A stretch of DNA of 47,539 nt from Streptomyces harenosi (lineage in GTDB: Bacteria; Actinomycetota; Actinomycetes; Streptomycetales; Streptomycetaceae): NCBI RefSeq assembly GCF_011008945.1, contig NZ_WYCT01000011.1, positions 1 to 47,539 on the forward strand. Direction: 5' to 3'. Shown here one piece after another: positions 35,946 to 45,357 of this stretch. The notes beneath the pieces are model-generated. The model was given only the letters and a program-made list of their open reading frames with translations, searched no databases and was not told the origin of the DNA. How positions within the stretch are numbered: position 1 is the first letter of the stretch; each line of letters begins with the position of its first letter. The position numbers and the translations under genes are program-made.

Positions 35946-35970
35946 GAATGCGGGTGCGATGGCCGGGTAT
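35946..35970 (+). promoter_or_regulatory. Proximal candidate SigB-family promoter of the PRC-barrel gene
   Basis: GAAT (35946-35949), a 15-bp spacer and GGGTAT (35965-35970) form a second consensus match 114 bp downstream of the first and with the same spacer. It ends 75 nt before the proposed start codon. No comparable motif points toward the divergent kinase gene. Confidence 0.6.
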
Positions 35971-36044
35971 CAGCAGATGTGGAACCGCCGGGCAGGACCC
36001 ACCGCCCGGCCGGTGTCGTCGGCACAACGGGAGGGAAGCAACAG

Positions 36045-36416
36045 TTGCCCACGGACAGCATCTGGTCGTACCCGCCGCAGAGCGGACACGTGGAAGGTCA
36101 GGACCTGACGGGCTGCACCGTCGCCGCGAGCGACGGCACCATCGGCCATGTGGACCGGGAGGCCGACCACCACGGCATGCGGCACCTCGTCGTCGACACC
36201 GGCGTGTGGATCTTCGGCAGGAGCGTGCTCGTGCCGGTCGGCGTCGTGACGGACATCGACACCGACGCCGGGAAGGTCACGGTGGCCTGCACCAGGACCG
36301 AGGTCAAGGCCGCTCCCCGCTTCCACACCGACAGCGAGACCATGGACCGCGCGTACCTCACGGCGGTGGGGGACTACTATCACGGGCTGCCGCCCCGGCA
36401 GGCCCCGGTGACCTGA
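36045..36416 (+). CDS. PRC-barrel domain protein
   Basis: A soluble 123-residue protein with a PRC-barrel beta domain. The core is [21 protein letters not shown], then [26 protein letters not shown], the usual pattern of the photosynthetic-reaction-centre H-subunit/RimM barrel. The C-terminal tail has YYHGLPPRQ. The likely start is the TTG at 36045, 6 nt after GGAGGGAAG; no conserved sequence extends further upstream. Stand-alone PRC-barrel proteins in actinobacteria are often stress-induced, but the function is unknown. Two tandem SigB-type promoter motifs precede it. It is followed 154 bp later by an RsbW-like kinase in the same direction. Confidence 0.82.
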   Translation: MPTDSIWSYPPQSGHVEGQDLTGCTVAASDGTIGHVDREADHHGMRHLVVDTGVWIFGRSVLVPVGVVTDIDTDAGKVTVACTRTEVKAAPRFHTDSETMDRAYLTAVGDYYHGLPPRQAPVT

Positions 36417-36570
36417 CCGGACGCGGCACGAAACCCGCGGGACGCCGGTCGTCGCCGGGAGACGTGAACGGCAAGCAGTGGACCGGCCGCCGCGCACCGC
36501 GGCGGCCACGAGCCGGGCGTCCGGGACGACACACCGGTGCGCGGGGAGCGGAATCGGGGACACGGCAGAC

Positions 36571-37038
36571 ATGGAACCAATGGACGGGGCCGCGACGGCG
36601 GCGACCGGCGAGGCGCCGGTGACGACCCCGGTACGGGGTGCGGTGGACAGTGCGGCGAGCGCGCGGGCCTACGCCCGGTCCGTGGTGCACGCCGAATGGG
36701 ACGCGGCGGGCCGCGAGGCACGGGAGCAGGACGTCATCGACCTGCTGCTGGTCGTCTCGGAACTGGTCACCAACGCGATCCGGCACGGCGGCGGACTGGC
36801 CGGCTTCGAGGCGTGGGCCACCTCCGGCGGCGTACGGATCGCCGTGCACGACCACAGCGACGTCGTGCCCGAAGCCGCGCTCGCCGCCGCCGCCCCGCTC
36901 CCCGTCACCCATCGCGGCAGCGGATACGGCTGGCCGCTCATCGTCCGCCTGGCGCGGGAGGTCGCCGTCGACCGGCGCCCCGAGGGCGGCAAGACCATCA
37001 GCGCGCTCGTGCCGATCCGTCCCGCCGAGTCCGGCTGA
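36571..37038 (+). CDS. RsbW-like ATP-binding protein
   Basis: A 155-residue GHKL ATPase. The N box is [15 protein letters not shown], the acidic ADP contact lies in IAVHDHS, and the glycine loop is [15 protein letters not shown]. It is clearly related to the protein at 16239, sharing the GGG(L) segment after the N box, the GWP(L/I)I lid and a C-terminal GGK.I..LVPI. It may act as an anti-sigma factor or serine kinase. The ATG at 36571 follows GGGGA with a 10-nt gap. It lies 154 bp after the PRC-barrel gene and may be read from its promoters. The partner is unknown. Confidence 0.85.
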   Translation: MEPMDGAATAATGEAPVTTPVRGAVDSAASARAYARSVVHAEWDAAGREAREQDVIDLLLVVSELVTNAIRHGGGLAGFEAWATSGGVRIAVHDHSDVVPEAALAAAAPLPVTHRGSGYGWPLIVRLAREVAVDRRPEGGKTISALVPIRPAESG

Positions 37039-37091
37039 GCCCGGCACCGGCCGCCCCGCCGCCCTCGGCGCGGGGCGCGCCGCCGCGCGCC

Positions 37092-37547
37092 TCACCAGGG
37101 GAGGAAGACATGGATCTCCTTGCCCCGCTCGTGAGTGACGACACTCACCTGATCGCTGAGCGTGTGGATCAGGTGCCAGCCGATGCCGCCACCGCCGCGG
37201 CTGGGGTGGAAGGGGCGGGGCGCCGGCGGTGTCGTGCTCGTGTCGTGCATCACCACGTGCACACCGTCGAAGGTGCGGCGCAGGGTCAGCTCGAAGGGTC
37301 CCGGGGCGTACTGGACCGCGTTCGCGGCCAGCTCCGTGACGACCAGCAGGATGTCGTCCCAGTGCTCGGGGGCCGACGGGGGTGCCACGCGTGACAGGTC
37401 GTAGAGGAACTCCTCCGCGACCAGGCGCGCGCCCGTCACGTTGTGCAACTCGCCGGCGAAACCGGCGGTGCGGTTCGTGATCTCTTCGGAACCCAGTGTC
37501 TTGTCCCAACGCGGCTCGGCTGCCATCTCGCCTTCCAGGCCCGGCAT
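37092..37547 (-). CDS. RsbW-like ATP-binding protein
   Basis: A 151-residue GHKL ATPase, more distant from the other two. The N box is VVTELAANAVQYAPG, the ADP-contact region is HVVMHDTS, and the glycine loop is RGGGGIGWHLIHTLS. It ends HVFLPW. The N-terminal 40 residues differ from usual RsbW sequences. It is convergent with the RsbW-like gene at 36571 (53-bp gap). Its role as anti-sigma factor or antagonist kinase is inferred from fold and location among stress-signalling genes. Confidence 0.85.
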   Translation of the reverse strand: MPGLEGEMAAEPRWDKTLGSEEITNRTAGFAGELHNVTGARLVAEEFLYDLSRVAPPSAPEHWDDILLVVTELAANAVQYAPGPFELTLRRTFDGVHVVMHDTSTTPPAPRPFHPSRGGGGIGWHLIHTLSDQVSVVTHERGKEIHVFLPW

Positions 37548-37850
37548 CAGCAGGGCTGTCGTCCTTTCCCTTGCGTCCCCCTCGTCTGCTAGTTCCCGTG
37601 CCGGCAGAGCCTACGCGCCCGTCGACTCCCGGTGACGGCCCTGCCACTCACGGCTGCCGGGCCCGCGGTCCACCGCACGCCCCGTCCTTTGTACACGTTG
37701 CCCCCGGCATCCGGCCCGGCACGTGAAGTACCGCGCACAGGCCGGGAATACGGGCGGAGCGCCTGGGCACCCGGACACGGCGAACACCCGGCGCGCCCCG
37801 CGAAGGAGGGCGCGCCGCCGTTTCCATCCCTCCGACACAGGGAGATTCCG
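37548..37850. other. Divergent intergenic region with a leader hairpin
   Basis: This is about 303 bp between the divergent RsbW-like and DUF4190 genes with no supported gene. Near the DUF4190 side, perfect 10-bp arms CGGCGCGCCC (37789-37798) and GGGCGCGCCG (37808-37817) form a hairpin ending about 25 nt before the GGGAGA ribosome site. No GGGTAY motif is present. Nothing else was recognised. Confidence 0.45.
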
Positions 37851-38138
37851 ATGACGGGTTACGGCAGTTCCCCTGCCGCCTCCGCCGGCTCGCGCACCAA
37901 CGGCCTGGCCATCGCCAGCCTCATCTGCGGGATCGTCGGACTGCTCATTTTCAACGTGATACTCGGGCCGGTCGCCATCATCCTGGGTGCCGTCGGCATG
38001 CGGCAGGCACCGGCCAAGGGCGGCGCGGGCATGGCCAAGGCCGGCATCGTCCTCGGCGTCATCGATCTGGTCCTGTTCTTCGTCCTCTGGGCGGTGGCCG
38101 CCTCCAACGGAGGTGTCTCCTGGTACGTGGGCGGCTGA
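37851..38138 (+). CDS. DUF4190 domain membrane protein
   Basis: A 95-residue small membrane protein with two hydrophobic helices (residues about 19-50 and 64-84) typical of DUF4190. The signature is NGLAIASLICGIVGLLIFNV, then GPVAIILGAVGMRQAP and GMAKAGIVLGVIDL. The function is unknown; members are abundant in actinobacteria. The ATG at 37851 follows GGGAGA. A GC-rich hairpin precedes the ribosome site. It is convergent with the acyl-CoA synthetase gene with a 22-bp gap. Confidence 0.85.
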   Translation: MTGYGSSPAASAGSRTNGLAIASLICGIVGLLIFNVILGPVAIILGAVGMRQAPAKGGAGMAKAGIVLGVIDLVLFFVLWAVAASNGGVSWYVGG

Positions 38139-38160
38139 CCGCCCGGCGCGGAACGGCCCT

Positions 38161-40068
38161 TCAGCGGAGGAACACATCGTCCGGGTCGTCCCACCGCACC
38201 GGGTCCCGCGGCCCGGCCGGCGATCGCCGGCCGGGCCGCGTCGCGTACATCGCCTCGATTTCCGAGGCATACGTCCGCACGATCGCGTCCCGGCGCAGCT
38301 TCATCGACGGCGTGAGGAGTCCGCCGGCCACGTCGAACGGCTCCGCCAGCACATGGAAGACCCGGATCGACTCCGAACGCGACACCGCGCTGTTGGCGGC
38401 GGCCACGGCACGCGCCACCTCCTCCCGCAGGGCGTTCTCCTCGCGGGCCTCCCGCGGCGGCGCCTCGCCCGGCGCCGCCGGCCCCGCCCGCCAGTGCGCC
38501 AGGAACTCCGGGTCCAGGGTGATCAGCGCCCCGACGCAGGGCCGGTTGTCGCCCACGACGACCGCCTGGTGGACGAGTGGATGCATCCGCAGCCGCTGTT
38601 CCAGGACGGCGGGCGCCACGCTCTTGCCGCCACTGGTGATGATGACGTCCTTCTTGCGGCCGGTGATCGTCAGATAGCCCTCCTCGTCCAGGTGCCCGAG
38701 GTCCCCGGTGGCCAGCCAGCCGTCGCGCAGCACCGCCCCGGTCGCGGACGGGTCGCCGACGTACCCCCGGAACACGGACGGCCCGCGCACCAGGATCTCC
38801 CCGTCGTCGGCCACCCGGATCCGGGTGCCGGGCAGGGCCTGCCCGACGGTCCCGGACTTCTCCCGGCCCAGCGGCTGCATCGTCACCCCGCCCGCGGTCT
38901 CCGTCAGCCCGTACCCGTCGTGGACGTAGACGCCGATGCCCTCGAAGAACTGGGACAGCTCCCGGCTCAGCGGTGAACCGCCCGACACCGCCCGGCGCAC
39001 CCGGCCGCCCAGGGCCTGCCGCAGCCGGCGGTACACCGTGCGCTCGTACAGGGCGTGCTGGAGCCGCAGGTCGAGACCGGGGCCGGGGCCCCGGCCCAGC
39101 CGCTGCCGCTCCGACGCCGCGGCGAAATCCCGCGCCGTCTCGGCCGCCCGCGCGAACAGCGCCCCGCGGCCCGCCCGCCGGGCGGTGCGCAGCAGCCCCT
39201 TGTAGAGGTTCTCGAACACCGACGGGACGGCGTAGAAGTACGTCGGGCGGAAGGAGCGCAGCGCCGACGTCAGCGCCGGTGCCCCCAGGTCCGGCTCGTG
39301 CCCCATGAGCAGGCCGCCGCGCACGCACAGGCCCTGGACCATCAGCCCGTACACATGGGAGAAGGGCAGGAAGGCGAGCACGGCTCCCTGCTCTCCCGGC
39401 GGCGCGGCGGTGTGCCCCCAGCCGGCGAGCAGCGTGTCGCACACGAAGGCCAGGTTCCGGTGGGTGAGGACACAGCCCATGGCCCGGCCGGTGGTGCCGG
39501 AGGTGTAGGCGATCACCGCCGTGGAGTCCGGCGGCACGATCCGGCGCAGCGAGTCCACCGCGGCCGACGGCAGGCAGGCGCCCCGGGCCGTGAGCTCGGC
39601 CAGCGCTCCCGCGTCCAGTTGCCACACATGGCGCAGCAGCGGCAGCGACGCGCACACCGAGCCGACCGTCATCAGCCCCTGCTCGTCCTCGACCGCGGCG
39701 GCCACGCAGCCGGCGTCCCGCAGGATCCACGCCACCTGCTCCCGGGAGGAGGACGGATAGACGGGGACCACCTCGGCCCCCACCGCCCACAGGGCGTGAC
39801 TGAGGATCGTCCACTCGTAACGGGTGCGCGCCATCACGGCGACGCGGTCGGCCGGGGCGATCCCCGAGGCGATCAGCCCCTTGGCCACGCCGACCACCTC
39901 GTCGCGGAAGGCGGCGGCCGTCACCTTCTCCCACACGTCCGGCGCCGTGCCGCTGCGGCGGGCCAGCATCGGCAGGTCCGGGGTGCGGGCCGCCCGCTCG
40001 AAGACACTGTCGGCCAGCCCGCCGGTCGAGGGCGGGACGGCCGGCACAGCGGGAGCGACGTCGCGCAT
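38161..40068 (-). CDS. AMP-dependent acyl-CoA synthetase (long-chain fatty acid ligase type)
   Basis: A 635-residue adenylate-forming enzyme that should activate a fatty or aryl acid to its acyl-AMP and then acyl-CoA. The nucleotide-binding motif is YTSGTTGRAMGCVLTHRN, the A5 motif is DGYGLTETAGG, and the hinge/catalytic region is GDLGHLDEEGYLTITGRKKD followed by the catalytic-lysine area SGGKSVAP. Length and the FLPFSHVYG segment favour the long-chain (FadD15-like) group. The ATG at 40068 follows AGGAG. Its link to the stress island is unclear; it could serve membrane lipid remodelling. Confidence 0.9.
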   Translation of the reverse strand: MRDVAPAVPAVPPSTGGLADSVFERAARTPDLPMLARRSGTAPDVWEKVTAAAFRDEVVGVAKGLIASGIAPADRVAVMARTRYEWTILSHALWAVGAEVVPVYPSSSREQVAWILRDAGCVAAAVEDEQGLMTVGSVCASLPLLRHVWQLDAGALAELTARGACLPSAAVDSLRRIVPPDSTAVIAYTSGTTGRAMGCVLTHRNLAFVCDTLLAGWGHTAAPPGEQGAVLAFLPFSHVYGLMVQGLCVRGGLLMGHEPDLGAPALTSALRSFRPTYFYAVPSVFENLYKGLLRTARRAGRGALFARAAETARDFAAASERQRLGRGPGPGLDLRLQHALYERTVYRRLRQALGGRVRRAVSGGSPLSRELSQFFEGIGVYVHDGYGLTETAGGVTMQPLGREKSGTVGQALPGTRIRVADDGEILVRGPSVFRGYVGDPSATGAVLRDGWLATGDLGHLDEEGYLTITGRKKDVIITSGGKSVAPAVLEQRLRMHPLVHQAVVVGDNRPCVGALITLDPEFLAHWRAGPAAPGEAPPREAREENALREEVARAVAAANSAVSRSESIRVFHVLAEPFDVAGGLLTPSMKLRRDAIVRTYASEIEAMYATRPGRRSPAGPRDPVRWDDPDDVFLR

Positions 40069-40219
40069 GCACTGCTCCTGACGTGTACGGGCGGTGACTG
40101 CGCCGACGACCACCGTCATCGACGGTGCCGAATCTAACCCAGGCGGGGCCACCGGAGCGCCGGGACGGCGGAAGTGCTCCCCGCTGATGATCCTGTCCGG
40201 ATCGGGGGACCCGGACGGT

Positions 40220-40453
40220 ATGAGCTACACGAATCCCGATCCCGAGCCCGAGCGTACGACCGGTCTGGAGCCGGGTGGCGGCGTGCCGCCCGGCGAGACC
40301 CCGCCGGCCGAGAGCAGCCTGCCCGAGGCGGGCCCGCGCGAGGTCCACAACCCGCCCAAGGGGTGGGCGAAGGCGCCGCTGGCCCTGATCCTCGGCCTGG
40401 TGGTCCTGGTCGCGGCCTTCTTCCTGGTGTACGCCCTGATCCTGATCTTCTGA
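40220..40453 (+). CDS. DUF6480 family small membrane protein
   Basis: A 77-residue protein I recognise as DUF6480. Residues 1-50 are Pro/Glu-rich and soluble (NPDPEPERTTGLEPGGGVPP), and a single C-terminal helix (about 53-77, ALILGLVVLVAAFFLVYALI) ends the protein. It looks like a tail-anchored membrane protein. The start is the ATG at 40220; there is no strong ribosome site, and the GGGGGACC stretch before it may serve. The function is unknown. It is convergent with the carboxylate-amine ligase gene. Confidence 0.82.
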   Translation: MSYTNPDPEPERTTGLEPGGGVPPGETPPAESSLPEAGPREVHNPPKGWAKAPLALILGLVVLVAAFFLVYALILIF

Positions 40454-40532
40454 GCCGGGCCGGATCCTCCGGGCCCGGCCGGGGTCCCCCGAGCCGGACC
40501 CGGTCCCGCGAGCCGGGCCGGACGGCGGGACG

Positions 40533-41621
40533 TCAGCCCTGGGTGTGGCGCACGCACTCGGTCACGACGTCCCGCAGGCTCCCCGTGCGCTCCAGCAGCT
40601 CGCGCTGGACACGGGCGCCGTTGCCGTCGCGCAGCAGCCCGGCCACGGACTCGTGGACCCGGTCGAAGTCACCGGACGCCTCCAGCGCCTCCCCGACATG
40701 CTCCAGCAGGGCCCGTACCACCGTCTCGGCGGGCATCCGCCGCATGGTCGCCGGGTGGAGCAGCTCCTCCGTCAGCCCGGAGCGGGCGGCCCGCCAGGAC
40801 GCGAGCCGCAGCAGGCTCACACTGGGGTCGGCGGGCTCGCGCCCCTCCCGCCACTCCCGGGCCGCCGTCTCCACCAGGGCCCGCGCCAGCGTGGCTATGA
40901 GGGCGGCGGTGTCCGAGTGCAGGCAGACGTCCGCGACCCGGAACTCCACGGTCGGATAGCGCTGGGAGAGCCGGACGTCGAAGTAGACCATCGCCTCGTC
41001 GAGGATGGTGCCGGTGGCGACCATGGCCGCGACCCGCCGGTGGTAGCGCTCCGCGGACCCGAACAGCTCGGTCGGGCCGGCCGACGGCCAGCGCTGCCAG
41101 ACCCGGCTGCGATAGCTGCTGTACCGGCTGTCCTTGCCCTGCCAGAAGGGGGAGTTCGTGCTCAGCGCCGCCAGCACCGGCAGCCAGGGCCGCACCCGGT
41201 CGATGACGGCCACGCCCTCCTCGTCGGACTCCACCGACACATGCACATGGCAGCCCAGGACGAGCTGCTCGTGGACCACGACTCCGTACTGGTCGGCCAT
41301 CCACTGGTAGCGGCGGCCCATCCCGACGGCCGGGGTGACGGGCAGCGGCGAGGTGGCGAGCGCGGCGACGGCGCAGCCGATCTCCCCGGCGTGCTGCGCG
41401 GCCTCCTCCCGGCAGCGGACGATCTCGGCGTGCAGACGCTTCATGTCCGCCTGCGGATGCGTGGCGAACTCCAGCATCTGGTCGTGGAGCTCCTTCTCGA
41501 AGACGTCTCTCTCGGCGGGGGCCTGCGCGGCCCGCGCCAGTACGGCGGCGGACATCGCCCGCGGTTCGCCGGTCTCCGGATCGACCAGGAGGAGTTCCTC
41601 CTCCACTCCGACGGTGCGCAA
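40533..41621 (-). CDS. YbdK-type carboxylate-amine ligase (GCS2 family)
   Basis: A 362-residue ATP-dependent ligase of the glutamate-cysteine ligase family 2 (YbdK). Such proteins join a carboxylate to an amine; E. coli YbdK has only weak gamma-glutamyl-cysteine ligase activity, so the true product is uncertain. Visible motifs are TVGVEEELLLVDPETGEP at the N-terminus, HDQMLEFATHP, GCHVHVSVES (metal ligands) and PTVEFRVADVC. Actinobacteria use mycothiol, not glutathione, so glutathione synthesis is unlikely. I chose the TTG at 41621 because the family begins there; a GAAAGGCGG site lies upstream. It is next to glgB, 116 bp away. Confidence 0.88.
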   Translation of the reverse strand: MRTVGVEEELLLVDPETGEPRAMSAAVLARAAQAPAERDVFEKELHDQMLEFATHPQADMKRLHAEIVRCREEAAQHAGEIGCAVAALATSPLPVTPAVGMGRRYQWMADQYGVVVHEQLVLGCHVHVSVESDEEGVAVIDRVRPWLPVLAALSTNSPFWQGKDSRYSSYRSRVWQRWPSAGPTELFGSAERYHRRVAAMVATGTILDEAMVYFDVRLSQRYPTVEFRVADVCLHSDTAALIATLARALVETAAREWREGREPADPSVSLLRLASWRAARSGLTEELLHPATMRRMPAETVVRALLEHVGEALEASGDFDRVHESVAGLLRDGNGARVQRELLERTGSLRDVVTECVRHTQG

Positions 41622-41737
41622 CGTGAGGCCGCCTTTCTGTGATGCCCTGCTCGCGGCGACGGCGAGGGTGCTCGCCGGTCGTAGGACCCCGCCTGCCCCG
41701 TGGGGGCGGGTCGGACACCTCGCCGCGCCGCCAGGGG

Positions 41738-43960
41738 TCACAGAAGGCAGGGCACCATCCACACGGTGGCCAGGGGCGGCAGCGTGAGCCGCAGGCACCC
41801 CTCCACCGGCTTGAGCGGCCCGGGGCTGGTCACGTCGCCGCCGCCGTAGCGGGCGGCGTCGGTGTTGAGGACCTCCTGCCAGGCGACGACGTCGTCGCCG
41901 ACGGCGAGCCGGTAGTCGTGGCGGACGACGGGGGAGAAGTTGGACACCGCCAGCAGCGGCGCGCCCTCGGCGTCGAAGCGCAGGAACGCGAAGACGTTGT
42001 CCTCGGCGGCGTCCACCGCGACCCAGCGGAAGCCGCCGGGGTCGGTGTCGCGCTGCCACAGCGCGGGGGTGGCGCGGTAGCGGGCGTTCAGATCGCGCAC
42101 CAGGTCCCGCACCCCGCGGTGGTCGCCCGCCGAGTGGTACCCCTCCTCCAGCAGCCACCACTCCGGGCCGTGCTTCTCCGACCACTCGGCCCCCTGGGCG
42201 AACTCCTGCCCCATGAAGAGGAGCTGCTTGCCCGGGTGGGCCCACATGAAGCCCAGGTAGGCGCGGACGTTGGCGCGCCGCTGCCACCAGTCGCCCGGCA
42301 TCTTGGACACCAGCGCCCGCTTGCCGTGCACCACCTCGTCGTGGGAGATCGGCAGGAGGTAGTTCTCGCTGTAGGCGTACACCATCGAGAAGGTCATCTC
42401 GTGGTGGTGGTACTTGCGGTGCACCGGCTCGTGGGAGACGTACTCCAGCGAGTCGTGCATCCAGCCCATGTTCCATTTCAGGCCGAAGCCGAGGCCGCCG
42501 GTGTCGGTGGGCCGGGTCACCCCGCCCCACGCGGTGGACTCCTCGGCGATGGTCACCACGCCGGGGCACCGCCGGTAGACGGTGGCGTTCATCTCCTGCA
42601 GGAACGCCATCGCCGCCAGGTCCTCCCGGCCGCCGTAGACGTTGGGCTCCCACTGGCCGGAGTCCCGCGAGTAGTCCAGGTAGAGCATCGAGGCGACCGC
42701 GTCGACCCGCAGGCCGTCGATGTGGAACTCCTCACACCAGTACACCGCGTTGGCCACGAGGAAGTTGCGCACCTCCGTGCGGGCGAAGTCGAACGTGTAC
42801 GTCCCCCAGTCCGGGTGCTCCGCCCGCCGCGCGTCCCCGGGCTCGTACAGCGGGTCCCCGTCGAAGCGGGCCAGCGCCCAGTCGTCCTTCGGGAAGTGCG
42901 CCGGCACCCAGTCCATGATCACGCCGATGCCGGCCCGGTGCAGGGAGTCGACCAGGTACCGGAAGTCGTCCGGCGAGCCGAGCCGGGCGGTGGGCGCGTA
43001 GTACGACGTCACCTGGTAGCCCCAGGAGGGGCCGTAGGGGTGCTCGGCGACCGGCATCAGCTCGACGTGGGTGAAGCCGAGGTCCTTGACGTAGGCGGGC
43101 AGTTCCTCGGCGAGCTGCCGGTACGACAGCCCCGGCCGCCAGGACGGCAGGTGCACCTCGTACACCGAGAACGGGGCCCGGTGCACGGGGGTGTCGCCCC
43201 GGTGCCGCATCCACTCCTGGTCGCCCCACTCGTAGGCCGACGCCGTCACCACCGACGCGGTGTTCGGCGGCTCCTCGGCCAGGCGCGCCATCGGGTCCGC
43301 CTTGAGGAACCGGTGCCCGTACTGGGAGGTGATCTCGAACTTGTACCGGGCGCCCTCGCCGATGCCGGGCAGGAACAGCTCCCACACGCCGGACGACCCG
43401 AGGGACCGCATGGGGAAGGCGGTCCCGTCCCAGTAGGTGAAGTCCCCGGCGATCCGCACGCCGCGCGCGTTGGGCGCCCACACCGTGAAGCGGGTGCCGC
43501 TCACGCCCTGGTGGGTCATCGGGTGCGCGCCGAGCGCCTTCCACAGCTGCTCGTGCCGGCCCTCGCCGATCAGGTGCAGGTCGAACTCGCCGAGGGCGGG
43601 CAGGAACCGGTACGGGTCGTGCACCTCGTACTCGGTGTCCCCGTAGGCCACCACCAGGGTGTACCCGGGGACCGACGCCAGCGGCAGGACACCGGAGAAC
43701 AGCCCGTCCCCCTCCGGGACGAGGGGGTGCCGTTCGCCCCCGACGGCCACGCTCACCGCCCGGGCGAAGGGGCGCAGGGCCCGGAAGGCGATGCCGCCGG
43801 GCACCGGATGGGCGCCCAGCAGGGCGTGCGGATCGTGGTGGGCGCCCGCCAGCAGGCGCCCCCGGTCGGACGGGTCCAGGGCGGGGGCGGCCCCGGCCGG
43901 CCCGGAGGCCGCGGGAACGGGACCGGACGGCTCGGGGAGCGAGGTGTCGCGCAGGGCCAC
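41738..43960 (-). CDS. glgB: 1,4-alpha-glucan branching enzyme
   Basis: A 740-residue GH13 branching enzyme that makes alpha-1,6 branches in alpha-glucan made by GlgE. An N-terminal CBM48/N1 region (residues about 20-230) precedes the catalytic barrel. The nucleophile is D420 in [10 protein letters not shown], the acid/base is E473 in TIAEESTAW, and the third aspartate lies in [22 protein letters not shown] and [15 protein letters not shown] are family motifs. The GTG at 43960 has GAGGAG 9 nt upstream, located inside the 3' end of mak; the intergenic gap is 4 nt, so translation is coupled. Last gene of the glgE-treS-mak-glgB operon. Confidence 0.95.
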   Translation of the reverse strand: MALRDTSLPEPSGPVPAASGPAGAAPALDPSDRGRLLAGAHHDPHALLGAHPVPGGIAFRALRPFARAVSVAVGGERHPLVPEGDGLFSGVLPLASVPGYTLVVAYGDTEYEVHDPYRFLPALGEFDLHLIGEGRHEQLWKALGAHPMTHQGVSGTRFTVWAPNARGVRIAGDFTYWDGTAFPMRSLGSSGVWELFLPGIGEGARYKFEITSQYGHRFLKADPMARLAEEPPNTASVVTASAYEWGDQEWMRHRGDTPVHRAPFSVYEVHLPSWRPGLSYRQLAEELPAYVKDLGFTHVELMPVAEHPYGPSWGYQVTSYYAPTARLGSPDDFRYLVDSLHRAGIGVIMDWVPAHFPKDDWALARFDGDPLYEPGDARRAEHPDWGTYTFDFARTEVRNFLVANAVYWCEEFHIDGLRVDAVASMLYLDYSRDSGQWEPNVYGGREDLAAMAFLQEMNATVYRRCPGVVTIAEESTAWGGVTRPTDTGGLGFGLKWNMGWMHDSLEYVSHEPVHRKYHHHEMTFSMVYAYSENYLLPISHDEVVHGKRALVSKMPGDWWQRRANVRAYLGFMWAHPGKQLLFMGQEFAQGAEWSEKHGPEWWLLEEGYHSAGDHRGVRDLVRDLNARYRATPALWQRDTDPGGFRWVAVDAAEDNVFAFLRFDAEGAPLLAVSNFSPVVRHDYRLAVGDDVVAWQEVLNTDAARYGGGDVTSPGPLKPVEGCLRLTLPPLATVWMVPCLL

Positions 43961-43964
43961 GGTG

Positions 43965-45326
43965 TCAGTCTCCTCTCACGGCGAGTCGTTCGATCGCCGC
44001 CATGGGAACGGGAAGCCAGTCGGGGCGGTGCCGCGCCTCGTACAGCACCTCGTACACGGCCCGGTCCGTCTCGTAGGCGCGCAGCAGGCCGTGCTTCTTG
44101 CGCGGGTCCCACCCGGCGTGGGCGGCGTAGCCCGCGCAGTACGCCTCGCGGCAACGGCGGGCCCACTCCGGACGCCACGGGCGGCGCTGGCGGGCGGCGT
44201 AGTCGAAGGAGCGCAGCATGCCGGCGACGTCCCGCACGGGGGAGTGGGCGCTGCGCCGCTCGGCCAGCGGGCGGGACGGCTCGCCCTCGAAGTCGATGAC
44301 GAACCACTCGCGGCCGGCCCGCAGCACCTGGCCCAGGTGCAGGTCGCCGTGGATGCGCTGGGCGGGGGGCCCGACGTCGCAGGTGGTGAGCGCGGCGAAG
44401 GCGGCCCGCAGCCGGGGCACGTACGGCTGGAGCGCCGGCACGCAGTGCGCGGCGGCGGTCAGCCGCTCGGTCATCGCCGCCGCCGTCCGCCCGTTCTCAC
44501 CGGGGGCGCCGGGCGGGAAGGCGGAGGCCAGCGCCAGGTGCACCTCCGCGGTCGCCCGGCCCAGCTCGTAGGCCTGCGCGGTGAAGAGGTCCCCCGAGGC
44601 CAGGGCGTTCAGCGCCAGCGTCCAGCCGTCGGCCGCGCCCGGCAGGAACGGCTGGAGCACACCGAGGGTCGCCTCGTAGGGGTGGGTGGTACGGAACCAC
44701 GCCACGGGCGCGGGGACCCGGCCGCAGCCCTGCCGGGCCAGCGCGCGCGGCACCTCCAGGTCCGGGTTGACGCCGGGCTGGATGCGCCGGAAGAGCTTGA
44801 GGATGAACTCGTCGCCGTACACCAGCGAGGAGTTGGACTGCTCGGCGTCCAGCAGCCGCGGCACCAGCCCGCCCGGCACCGGCCGGGAGGGGTCGCACTC
44901 GAAGCGCAGCGGACCGGCCTTGCCGGGGTGCCGCAGCCGCTCCAGGAGCAACTGCGCCGCCCGGGGGTCGTGCAGCGCGTCGTAGACCGTGCGCCCGGCC
45001 AGCGGTCCCTCCTGCACCTGGCCGATCAGCGCCCGGCCCAGCCGGGGCGCCGGATGCTCGCGCACCCCGAGCAGCAGTTGGTAGCAGTCGCCGGCCAAGG
45101 GAGCGCCGCCGGGCGCGGGCACGGTGCCGTGGCCCGCGTGGACCAGCAGGTGCAGACAGCCCGGGAACAGCTCGGTCATGGACAGCAGGCCGAGGTCGGT
45201 GACGGGCCGGTCCTTGCCCGCGAACCAGCGCTGCCGCGGCAGCCACTCGCGCAGGAGTCCGCCGAGCGACGCCATGGGTTCGGCGAGACGTGTACGTCGC
45301 GGGCGCAGGGATGCGGTCTTCGGCAT
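43965..45326 (-). CDS. mak: Maltokinase (Mak/Pep2)
   Basis: A 453-residue maltokinase, which phosphorylates maltose with ATP to give maltose 1-phosphate, the donor for GlgE. It has the eukaryotic-like kinase catalytic loop [11 protein letters not shown] and the metal-binding [12 protein letters not shown], plus the N-terminal maltokinase region with [12 protein letters not shown]. It is separate from TreS here, whereas in some actinobacteria the two are fused. The ATG at 45326 follows GAGGAAAGG. It is 31 bp downstream of treS and 4 bp before glgB, in one operon. Older annotations call this gene pep2. Confidence 0.94.
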   Translation of the reverse strand: MPKTASLRPRRTRLAEPMASLGGLLREWLPRQRWFAGKDRPVTDLGLLSMTELFPGCLHLLVHAGHGTVPAPGGAPLAGDCYQLLLGVREHPAPRLGRALIGQVQEGPLAGRTVYDALHDPRAAQLLLERLRHPGKAGPLRFECDPSRPVPGGLVPRLLDAEQSNSSLVYGDEFILKLFRRIQPGVNPDLEVPRALARQGCGRVPAPVAWFRTTHPYEATLGVLQPFLPGAADGWTLALNALASGDLFTAQAYELGRATAEVHLALASAFPPGAPGENGRTAAAMTERLTAAAHCVPALQPYVPRLRAAFAALTTCDVGPPAQRIHGDLHLGQVLRAGREWFVIDFEGEPSRPLAERRSAHSPVRDVAGMLRSFDYAARQRRPWRPEWARRCREAYCAGYAAHAGWDPRKKHGLLRAYETDRAVYEVLYEARHRPDWLPVPMAAIERLAVRGD

Positions 45327-45357
45327 GGTGACGCGTCCTTTCCTCGGCCTGTGCCGG

